Source of the DNA: an uncultured Paenibacillaceae bacterium
GTDB lineage: Bacteria > Bacillota > Bacilli > Aneurinibacillales > Aneurinibacillaceae
DNA length: 12,350 nucleotides
Direction of reading: 5' to 3'
Assembly (NCBI GenBank): GCA_937874515.1
Contig: CALNBV010000054.1
Coordinates: 1-12,350, forward strand
Position 1 is the first letter of the stretch; every line of letters begins with the position of its first letter. Positions 7,362 through 12,350 of this stretch are shown piece after piece. Below the pieces are notes generated by a model, which did not search any database, was not told the DNA's origin, and saw only the letters and a list, made by a program, of their open reading frames with translations. The translations under genes and the position numbers were made by a program.

Positions 7362-8299
7362 TGAATCCCATTCTTGGAGAATTAATAAAGGAATATGAAA
7401 AGCATATTTTTGGGCAACGAAGCAATATTCGTTTGCTTTTGACTGCCATATTAGCCAGAGGCCATGTGCTTTTGGAGGGGGTTCCTGGAACTGGGAAGAC
7501 TAAAATGGTGCGTACTCTTGCCCAATTAATAGGTGGGGAGTATCAACGAATTCAATTTACCCCGGATTTAATGCCAAGCGATATTACGGGTAACGTGATT
7601 TACAATATGAAAGAAGGTCAATTTGATACCTTAAAAGGGCCTATTTTTACTCATTTGTTGTTAGGGGATGAGATTAATCGGACCCCGGCCAAAACCCAGG
7701 CAGCCCTGTTAGAAGCCATGGAAGAAAAACAGGTAACCATTCACGGGACAACCTATCCATTATTGGAGCCCTTTTTCCTGGTTGCCACCCAGAATCCCAT
7801 TGAGTATGAGGGGACCTATGCCTTGCCTGAAGCCCAGCAAGACCGTTTTCTCTTTAAATTGATGGTGGACTACCCCACCTTAGAAGCAGAAAAGGAAGTA
7901 TTGCGTCAGGTGTTACAGCAAAAGAATATCCAAAATAAAGAGTCAGAGATCAAACAAATCATGAGCACCCAGGACCTATTGCAAATGCAGCAGGAAGTGA
8001 AAGAAATTCGCGTGGATGAGGCGATTATCGATTATATTGCGCAAATTGTGAGAAAGACACGGGAATCTACAATGATTCGATTAGGCGCAAGTCCCCGTGC
8101 TGGGATTGCCGTATTAACTTCTTCTCAAGCCTGGGCATATCTGGAGGGTCGGGAATTTGTGACTCCTGATGATGTGAAAAGAATGGTAATCCCTGCGATG
8201 AGACACAGAATGATTCTTGCTCCACATATTGAATTGGAGGGTGGTACAAGTGAACAAATCATTCAAGACGTGGTTGCATCCATTCCAGTTCCGCGATAA
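7361..8299 (+). CDS. MoxR-type AAA+ ATPase
   Basis: A 312-residue AAA+ ATPase of the MoxR family, complete in length. Walker A is GVPGTGKT (40-47); Walker B ends in the D-E of LLGDEINR (103-104); sensor 1 is the VATQNP segment (141-146); GTYALPEAQQDRF (151-163) is the conserved MoxR signature with its arginine. A C-terminal lid domain contains the GASPRAG segment. MoxR ATPases act as chaperone-like motors that insert cofactors or remodel protein complexes, usually with vWA-domain partners; the adjacent DUF58 gene fits that role. AAGGAGA (7344-7350) lies ten bases before ATG 7361, which overlaps the previous stop by one base. All key residues are present, so it should be an active ATPase; its client is unknown. 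Confidence 0.97.
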   Translation: MNPILGELIKEYEKHIFGQRSNIRLLLTAILARGHVLLEGVPGTGKTKMVRTLAQLIGGEYQRIQFTPDLMPSDITGNVIYNMKEGQFDTLKGPIFTHLLLGDEINRTPAKTQAALLEAMEEKQVTIHGTTYPLLEPFFLVATQNPIEYEGTYALPEAQQDRFLFKLMVDYPTLEAEKEVLRQVLQQKNIQNKESEIKQIMSTQDLLQMQQEVKEIRVDEAIIDYIAQIVRKTRESTMIRLGASPRAGIAVLTSSQAWAYLEGREFVTPDDVKRMVIPAMRHRMILAPHIELEGGTSEQIIQDVVASIPVPR

Positions 8300-9614
8300 A
8301 GGGTTCTTACCCACGAAGAGATTTCTTGTCCTTATAGGATTTCTTGTACTTCCCCTTCTGCTGGCTTCTTATTGGAATAAGGGATGGCTATTCTTTGTTG
8401 TCATCAATAGTGTTGTGATTCTCCTTAGTTTGATTGATCTTTTTATGTTGCCGAAGACCAATCAAATCAACTGTGAACGTAAAATGCCAGATAAGGCAGA
8501 ACGGGGAGTCTCTTTTAAGGTTCAACTGACCATTCACAATGATCATCAAGGAAGGTTTCCTATTTATTTCAAAGTGATTGATCACTTGCTGCCTTCTTTT
8601 TTACGTCCCTTTCCTCTATTGGGAAAACAGGAAGAGGGGAAACCCCTCACATTAACCTATCATTCTATGGGGAGTGTAAGGGGAAATTATCAGGTGGATA
8701 AAATCTATATTCGCTATGGGTCATCTTTGGGTTTGTGGGAAAAACAGACCTATGTACATTTTCCTCAACAAATACGGGTCATCCCTGATTTAAGCGGGGT
8801 AAGGGGATTTATTTCTTCTACCCCTGAAATGCTGCTTTTGCAGGGGGTGAAACCTCGCAAATATCAGGCAGGCTTTGGTGAATTCTCATTAATTCGCAAT
8901 TATGCTGTTGGGGATGATCCACGAAAAATTAACTGGCGGGCAACGGCACGAAGAGCAGAAATCATGACCAATATGTATGAACCTGAACACGGGAAACAGG
9001 TTACCCTGTTATTGGATTGTGGAAGGACCATGGGAGTGGAACTGAGGAAATCCAATCGATTAGAAAAGTCCATGGAAGCCATGCTTACTGTAGCTGCAAT
9101 GGCTTTACAACAGGGGGATTATGTATCTGTCATGGCTTTTTCAGATGAAATCCATGCTTATATCCCCCCTGGACAGGGATTATCCCATTTGCAGCGAATT
9201 GTTGAAGGGGTTTATGCCATTCAAGCCAGGCTTGTAGAATCTAATTTTGCGAAGGCCTTTCAATATTTAGAAACCATCCAAAAAAAGCGAAGTTTGATTA
9301 TGCTTTTTAGTGATTTAGATCATTTTCTGCTTGAGGATACCTTATTACCCATCCTTCATCCTATTCGGAAGAGGCACTTTTTCCTTTTGATTGGCATTGA
9401 AGATCCTATGGTGAGGAATTGGTTAAGGAAAGACATCACAGATTCAACAACCGCCATGGTTAAAACCATGGCGGAAGGTCAGCTGCTAAAACGGAAAAAA
9501 CAGGTGGATAAATGGAGGCAATATGGATTACAAGCCATTGAAGCCCGTGAGGAAAATCTGGTTTCCATCGCTGTTGAACGATACTTTGAAGTAATTAATC
9601 GGGGAGTGCTGTAG
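8250..9614 (+). CDS. DUF58 (vWA-like) membrane protein
   Basis: A 454-residue protein with two close membrane segments at about 30-75, then an extracytoplasmic or cytoplasmic beta-rich stretch, then the DUF58 domain. The DUF58 signature YAVGDDPRKINWRATARR lies around 218-235, and a vWA-like strand LLLDCGRTMG begins at about 253, with D256 in the place of the metal-site aspartate. The MIDAS motif is degenerate (D-C-G-R-T instead of D-x-S-x-S). DUF58 proteins are the usual partners of MoxR ATPases. The start is taken as GTG 8250 because GGAGG (8236-8240) is nine bases upstream; the gene overlaps the MoxR end by 50 bases. An in-frame start at 8217 has no comparable site. Its 3' end overlaps the convergent SpoIIM-family gene by 20 bases. 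Confidence 0.94.
   Translation: MNKSFKTWLHPFQFRDKGFLPTKRFLVLIGFLVLPLLLASYWNKGWLFFVVINSVVILLSLIDLFMLPKTNQINCERKMPDKAERGVSFKVQLTIHNDHQGRFPIYFKVIDHLLPSFLRPFPLLGKQEEGKPLTLTYHSMGSVRGNYQVDKIYIRYGSSLGLWEKQTYVHFPQQIRVIPDLSGVRGFISSTPEMLLLQGVKPRKYQAGFGEFSLIRNYAVGDDPRKINWRATARRAEIMTNMYEPEHGKQVTLLLDCGRTMGVELRKSNRLEKSMEAMLTVAAMALQQGDYVSVMAFSDEIHAYIPPGQGLSHLQRIVEGVYAIQARLVESNFAKAFQYLETIQKKRSLIMLFSDLDHFLLEDTLLPILHPIRKRHFFLLIGIEDPMVRNWLRKDITDSTTAMVKTMAEGQLLKRKKQVDKWRQYGLQAIEAREENLVSIAVERYFEVINRGVL
9451..9474. repeat. 24-bp inverted repeat inside DUF58 coding sequence
   Basis: CCGCCATGGTT (9451-9461) and AACCATGGCGG (9464-9474) are perfect reverse complements separated by two bases. In RNA, a stem of about ten pairs with a four-base loop is likely. 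No T-run follows on either strand. It lies 120 bases past the stop of the convergent SpoIIM-family gene and 140 bases before the DUF58 stop. Confidence 0.9.
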
Positions 9615-10572
9615 TCTTCTTTCTGCGAAGAGACAGGCTTCCCCACCCAATATAAAAAATTAAGGCAAACAGGGTAATCAGGGCCACCCCGTATTTCCAT
9701 TCCAGGGAAATGGGGGCAGGGGTTATGTATCCTTCAATAATGCCTGCAATGATAAATAAAGGAAGAGTGCCTAACAATAGTTGCACTGAGCGCAGGGATT
9801 GCTTTTTTAATTGAAATATTCTTGAAAAGGAACCAGGGACCAGAAGACGGTAACCCATAAGAAGCCCGGCACCCCCAGCAATAAATATAGCTGTCAATTC
9901 GATGATGCCATGGGGTACAATAAAGGCCCAAAAATCATAAAATTTATCGTGTTGCCAAAAAACAGCGGCTAAAGCACCGATGATGATCCCGTTATAAATA
10001 AGTAAATAGATTGTCCCAATACCAAAGGTAATTCCCGAAGCAAAAGCGAGAAGGGCAACTTGTATATTATTGGTCATGATTTGTGTAGACATGAGGGGAG
10101 AGTCAATATTCTCTGTATTTTTCCCCAGTTGGCTAGGGTCAATGGCATTGGCCATTTCAATAGGAAGTACGGAGTATAGGTTGAGGGGATTATTTATTAT
10201 TGCTAAAAACCCGCCTAACCCTCCAACCAAAAATAAAACGAAAGCAAGGGCGACAAACTTCCATTGTTCAATCAGTAAACGAATGAAGGTTTGTCCAAAG
10301 AAGGTTTTTATTTGCTGGGAGCTGTTCACCTGATCCCTGTATAGAATGGCATGAGCTTTGCCTACTAATTCATTTAAATACGTCGTAATTTCTTCATTCG
10401 GATAATAGGTTTGGCAAAAAGACAGATGATGGCTGACTTTTTGATATGAAGAGAGAAACTGTTCTAATTTTTCGGGATTTTTGGCGCGTCCGCCTTTTGT
10501 TACTTCTTGTAAAGATTGTTCAAGCCTGTTCCATTGGTCCCGATGTTTTTGTATAAATGTCTTCAGTTCCAT
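9595..10572 (-). CDS. SpoIIM-family (stage II sporulation protein M-like) membrane protein
   Basis: A 325-residue membrane protein. The first ~100 residues are soluble and helical, followed by hydrophobic segments at about 104-126, 168-206, 214-243, 265-282 and 294-312. The family signature is PHGIIELTAIFIAGGAGL (220-237). It is longer than the classical SpoIIM of the engulfment DMP complex (about 215 residues), and it is the version found beside MoxR, DUF58 and RDD genes, also in non-sporulating Actinobacteria. A sporulation role should therefore not be assumed. ATG 10572 has AAGGAG (10586-10581) eight bases upstream. The gene is antisense to the surrounding cluster, divergent from the RDD gene by 65 bases and convergent with DUF58, with 20 bases of overlap. 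Confidence 0.93.
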   Translation of the reverse strand: MELKTFIQKHRDQWNRLEQSLQEVTKGGRAKNPEKLEQFLSSYQKVSHHLSFCQTYYPNEEITTYLNELVGKAHAILYRDQVNSSQQIKTFFGQTFIRLLIEQWKFVALAFVLFLVGGLGGFLAIINNPLNLYSVLPIEMANAIDPSQLGKNTENIDSPLMSTQIMTNNIQVALLAFASGITFGIGTIYLLIYNGIIIGALAAVFWQHDKFYDFWAFIVPHGIIELTAIFIAGGAGLLMGYRLLVPGSFSRIFQLKKQSLRSVQLLLGTLPLFIIAGIIEGYITPAPISLEWKYGVALITLFALIFYIGWGSLSLRRKKTTALPD

Positions 10573-10637
10573 CTGCTTCGCTCCTTAAACTAGAAATTCT
10601 TTTCTTCACTATAACAGATACAGGAAGGGAGAGTAAG
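10573..10637. promoter_or_regulatory. Short divergent promoter region, SpoIIM-family / RDD
   Basis: These 65 bases must carry starts for both flanking genes unless they are read from elsewhere. ACTATAAC (10608-10615) offers a -10-like TATAAC to the right and TATAGT to the left, so the two promoters would overlap. No convincing -35 is seen for either. Both ribosome binding sites also lie here (CTCCTT at 10581-10586 for the left gene, GGAAGGGAG at 10623-10631 for the right). Confidence 0.35.
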
Positions 10638-10898
10638 ATGCACTTTCAACAAACAGAAATGGCTACTCCTGAACATGTAGTGGTTCAATACCGGTTATCA
10701 GGTTTAGGTAGCCGTTTTCTTGCTCAATTGATTGATGTCATTATTTTAACGATAATCTTTGTTTTGCTTTGGTTATTTTTAATTTTTGTAGGGCTCCCTA
10801 TTACTGATTTTTTGTCGGACTATATCTTTGTTGATTTTTCCAGTTACATATTTGCATTACTTATCATTGGTGTGTTTGTTTTAATGTGCTCTGTTTGA
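10638..10898 (+). CDS. RDD-family membrane protein, N-terminal fragment before a frameshift
   Basis: First 86 codons of an RDD-domain membrane protein. ATG 10638 is preceded by GGAAGGGAG; the in-frame start further upstream overlaps the SpoIIM-family gene and lacks such a site. GLGSRFLAQLIDVIIL (22-37) carries the family's conserved Arg (R26) and first Asp (D33), followed by a membrane helix at about 33-54 and a second at about 68-84. The frame then ends at TGA 10896-10898, in the middle of what should be the second helix-loop. The rest of the domain continues one base over (10894-11436). Deleting one base in 10885-10896, for example a T of TTT at 10894-10896, gives C-S-V-E-F-F-T-G-G and a 265-residue protein. 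Confidence 0.88.
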   Translation: MHFQQTEMATPEHVVVQYRLSGLGSRFLAQLIDVIILTIIFVLLWLFLIFVGLPITDFLSDYIFVDFSSYIFALLIIGVFVLMCSV

Positions 10899-11436
10899 AT
10901 TTTTCACGGGGGGGCAAACGCCAGGTAAAATGGTAGTGGGTCTTCGTGTTATTCAAGAAGGTGGACAATCTATCACTTTTTTATCGGCTTTTATCAGGAA
11001 TGTAATACGGATTATTGATTTTCTCCCGTCTTTTTATTTAATTGGTATGGTGGTCATGTTTTTTCATCCTAAACATAAACGGTTAGGTGATTTGGTCGGC
11101 GGGACCATTGTGGTGTATGACCGGAAAAGGTCTAAAAAGAAAAGAAAAAGCTCATTAGAACTAGAAATCGTAGGTCGAGGCATTACATCCCAGACTCTTT
11201 CTCTGGAACCCTGGGTTTTAAGGAGATTAACCGCAAAGGAATGGACTCTGCTTTCTACGTTTATGGAGCGGCGCCAAAACTTAAAGCACGGGGATAAAAT
11301 GCGGATGACTCATGAGGTTGCAGGAATCTTATTGCCGCGAATTGGTTTGGCCTATGAGGGCAGACCCTTGGAGCAGGTTGAAAATGATTTGTTTGCTTTA
11401 TATTTATTATTGAAAGAAGAATATAGCTATAAGTGA
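10894..11436 (+). CDS. RDD-family membrane protein, C-terminal fragment after the frameshift
   Basis: Remainder of the RDD domain, read in the +1 frame from about 10894. FEFFTGGQTPGKMVVGLRV (from 10894) is the strongly conserved second RDD block, so the true coding sequence reaches at least that far upstream of the first ATG at 10930. A membrane helix follows (FLPSFYLIGMVVMFF), then HPKHKRLGDLVGGTIVV with the last conserved Asp, then a charged cytoplasmic tail of about 110 residues with no recognised domain. The seven-G run at 10908-10914 is read correctly in this frame. With the upstream fragment this is one gene, either truly broken or mis-sequenced. RDD proteins commonly accompany SpoIIM-family and MoxR genes; some are linked to ion transport, but the role here is not established. 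Confidence 0.87.
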   Translation, partial: FEFFTGGQTPGKMVVGLRVIQEGGQSITFLSAFIRNVIRIIDFLPSFYLIGMVVMFFHPKHKRLGDLVGGTIVVYDRKRSKKKRKSSLELEIVGRGITSQTLSLEPWVLRRLTAKEWTLLSTFMERRQNLKHGDKMRMTHEVAGILLPRIGLAYEGRPLEQVENDLFALYLLLKEEYSYK

Positions 11437-11447
11437 TAAATATCACA
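11432..11447 (+). promoter_or_regulatory. Fnr/Crp-family operator upstream of the globin gene
   Basis: AGTGATAAATATCACA matches the Fnr/Crp consensus TGTGA-N6-TCACA at nine of ten defined positions; its core GTGATA-AA-TATCAC is perfectly symmetric. The centre (11439.5) is 41.5 bases before the predicted transcription start at 11481, the classic position for Fnr activation. It overlaps the RDD stop codon. The link with an oxygen-binding protein makes anaerobic or redox control likely, though no regulator gene is in the window. Confidence 0.7.
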
Positions 11448-11465
11448 GTAAAGAAAGGGGAATTT

Positions 11466-11474
11466 TGTTATATT
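11466..11474 (+). promoter_or_regulatory. -10 region of the globin promoter
   Basis: TGTTATATT fits an extended -10 (TGnTATATT) with hexamer 11469-11474. No -35 is recognisable at 17 bp (CAGTAA), as expected for a promoter that relies on an activator bound at -41.5. An alternative -10, TATTAT at 11471-11476, would move the start by two bases. Confidence 0.6.
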
Positions 11475-11482
11475 ATAAAAAG

Positions 11483-11531
11483 GTAACCTGGCAACAAAGC
11501 CCATTGGCGGCGAAGGAGATGCCCAGGTTGC
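11483..11531 (+). other. Structured 5' leader stem-loop of the globin transcript
   Basis: GTAACCTGG (11483-11491) pairs with CCAGGTTGC (11523-11531) over nine base pairs with one G-U wobble. It encloses 31 bases that can form a small GCC-CATT-GGC hairpin (11499-11508). The stem begins almost at the predicted transcription start. I could not match it to a known riboswitch. It may stabilise the mRNA or sense a ligand; the globin ribosome binding site (GAGGTG, 11555-11560) lies outside it. Confidence 0.45.
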
Positions 11532-11565
11532 ATATATGCAGATAAGATAAAAAAGAGGTGGGACT

Positions 11566-11937
11566 GTGGAAAGTTACTACGAAATCCTTGGTGGAGAAGA
11601 AGCCATCCAAAAACTTGTGGATGCTTTTTATCCCCGTGTTTATGCAGATCCAGATTTAAGCCCTTTGTTTGAAGGAGATATGAATGAAATAAAAAGAAAG
11701 CAAAAAATGTTTTTAACCCAGTTTCTTGGGGGACCTGATTTGTATACCCAGGAATTTGGCCATCCAGCCATGAGATATCGCCATCTTAGTTTTGAAATCA
11801 CACCAACACGGGCAGAAGCCTGGCTAAGATGTATGAAAGAAGCAATGGATGAAGCGGAGTTAGAAGGGGAAGTACGGGAATATTTCTATGAAAAATTAAC
11901 GCAAATTGCCCATTTCTTTGTAAATAAAACAGAGTAA
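11566..11937 (+). CDS. Group II truncated haemoglobin (trHbO)
   Basis: A 123-residue globin of the 2-on-2 truncated type, close to the usual family length. Key residues are present: Tyr22 (B10), proximal His73 (F8) in MRYRHLSFEI, and Trp86 (G8) in AWLRCM, which marks group II. FLGGP (53-57) is the family's conserved EF-region motif. Group II members bind oxygen tightly and are credited with oxygen or nitric oxide chemistry and peroxide-linked reactions; the Bacillus subtilis homologue is YjbI. The start is GTG 11566, with GAGGTG five bases upstream. The gene is monocistronic, with its own Fnr-like promoter and a terminator immediately after. It is not next to yjbH here. No odd features; identification is secure, exact role is not. 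Confidence 0.95.
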   Translation: MESYYEILGGEEAIQKLVDAFYPRVYADPDLSPLFEGDMNEIKRKQKMFLTQFLGGPDLYTQEFGHPAMRYRHLSFEITPTRAEAWLRCMKEAMDEAELEGEVREYFYEKLTQIAHFFVNKTE

Positions 11938-11942
11938 GGGGT

Positions 11943-11971
11943 AAAGGGGTTCTTCGGAACCTCTTTTTTTT
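11943..11971 (+). terminator. Intrinsic terminator of the globin gene
   Basis: AAAGGGGTTC (11943-11952) pairs with GAACCTCTTT (11957-11966), ten pairs with one G-U. The loop is UUCG closed by C-G, an exceptionally stable tetraloop. A run of eight T (11964-11971) follows. It starts six bases after the globin stop codon. Confidence 0.95.
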
Positions 11972-12062
11972 ATGCAAGAAAAGGGTCAGTCTAGGTGAAG
12001 GATATTGTTTGGTTTTTATTCAATAATTGGGACAAACCATTCAACAAAATCTTCAAGAAAAT

Positions 12063-12081
12063 GGTTATATTTAAATTAACC
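12063..12081. promoter_or_regulatory. Dyad-symmetric site before the last gene
   Basis: GGTTA (12063-12067) and TAACC (12077-12081) are perfect arms around an AT-rich core that is itself partly symmetric (TT at 12070-12071, AA at 12073-12074). It lies just upstream of the ribosome binding site of the 12104 gene and overlaps TATATT (12066-12071), a possible -10. It could be an operator, but no -35 is evident and no regulator is known. Nothing else of note was seen in 11972-12103. Confidence 0.3.
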
Positions 12082-12103
12082 TTATATGAAGGAGGTTAGA
12101 TAA

Positions 12104-12337
12104 ATGAAACGCTATTGGATAATACTTCTTTCGACTTTTGTCATTACCTTTGGCCTATTTTTTCTACAATCCTGGTTAGCCTTAAAGGAAGATGTGGAAG
12201 TAGAATTTAAAAAAGTGAGTGGTTCTGATAGTGAGTTAAAGAACTTACTACTCTATGGTACCTACCAGGGGAAACAAAAACATTTATTAAAAATTAGATT
12301 CATCACCACTTTTTGTGAAAAAGTGTATTTAAAATGA
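12104..12337 (+). CDS. Small membrane-anchored protein of unknown function
   Basis: Seventy-seven codons from ATG 12104, with a strong AAGGAGG site (12089-12095) eight bases upstream, so translation is likely real. Residues 5-24 form one hydrophobic helix after M-K-R; the remainder is charged and probably extracytoplasmic. The segment beginning KEDVEVEFKKVSGSDSELKN resembles the N-terminal part of longer membrane-anchored Bacillales proteins. The last 20 residues lose that character, so the gene may be shortened by a frameshift or base error near the window end. A hairpin CACTTTTT-GTG-AAAAAGTG (12307-12325) lies in its final codons. I do not recognise a family. Confidence 0.6.
   Translation: MKRYWIILLSTFVITFGLFFLQSWLALKEDVEVEFKKVSGSDSELKNLLLYGTYQGKQKHLLKIRFITTFCEKVYLK
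12307..12325. repeat. Hairpin at the end of the small membrane gene
   Basis: CACTTTTT (12307-12314) and AAAAAGTG (12318-12325) are perfect inverted arms around GTG. It overlaps the last codons of the 12104 gene and is followed by ATTTAAAA, not a T-run, so it is a poor terminator. It may be incidental. Confidence 0.6.
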
Positions 12338-12350
12338 AAACACTCGCGAA

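Noticed and set aside
9595..10572. The classical sporulation protein SpoIIM
   Set aside because: It is about 110 residues longer, and its neighbours are MoxR/DUF58/RDD genes rather than those usual around spoIIM; the family resemblance alone does not show a sporulation role.
10908..10914. The seven-G run as the cause of the RDD frameshift
   Set aside because: The stop at 10896-10898 comes before the run, and the frame that reads the conserved GGQTPGK motif is already in force upstream of it.
11519..11545. An eight-codon leader peptide ATG CCC AGG ... TAA in the globin leader
   Set aside because: The only Shine-Dalgarno (AAGGAG, 11513-11518) touches the ATG with no spacing, and the peptide shows no regulatory codon bias.
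11481..11545. A c-di-GMP, preQ1 or ZTP riboswitch in the globin leader
   Set aside because: Short fragments are similar, but the conserved cores of these classes are not present in the right order.

Overview
The window looks like chromosome from a low-to-moderate GC, endospore-type Firmicute of the order Bacillales. The evidence is AT-rich spacers, strong AGGAGG-like ribosome binding sites, frequent GTG starts, SLH-anchored surface protein, and the gene set itself. The genus cannot be fixed from the sequence. A tidy conserved membrane/MoxR gene cluster makes up its core.

Layout. (1) 1-2664, + strand: the last ~887 codons of an isoleucyl-tRNA synthetase of the eukaryote-like (IleRS2) type, ended by a strong hairpin that serves both strands (2688-2719). 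(2) 2734-4396, - strand: a secreted glycoside hydrolase family 18 protein with three C-terminal SLH domains. It is broken at 3944-3964 by 21 bases that match the Illumina TruSeq adapter, followed by a 10-bp repeat of the flank. Removing 31 bases restores one 543-residue protein, so the break is almost certainly a sequencing or assembly artefact. (3) 4598-9614, + strand: a tight five-gene operon of a polytopic membrane protein, a DUF4129 protein, a DUF4350 protein, a MoxR-type AAA+ ATPase and a DUF58 (vWA-like) protein, with gaps of 14 bp or less, or overlaps. (4) 9595-10572, - strand: a SpoIIM-family membrane protein, convergent with and overlapping DUF58 by 20 bp. (5) 10638-11436, + strand: an RDD-family membrane protein divergent from it, with a one-base frameshift near 10885-10896. 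(6) 11566-11937, + strand: a group II truncated haemoglobin with its own promoter. A near-perfect Fnr/Crp-type site lies at -41.5 from the predicted start, and a structured leader follows. A UUCG hairpin terminator ends the gene. (7) 12104-12337, + strand: a small membrane-anchored protein of unknown function at the window edge.

The membrane protein/DUF4129/DUF4350/MoxR/DUF58/SpoIIM/RDD set recurs across Firmicutes and Actinobacteria. By family analogy the MoxR ATPase probably works as a chaperone-like motor with the DUF58 partner on a membrane or envelope assembly built from the other proteins, but its substrate is unknown. The most solid observations are the adapter insertion, the RDD frameshift and the Fnr-like control of the globin. 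No mobile element, CRISPR array, tRNA or rRNA was seen.
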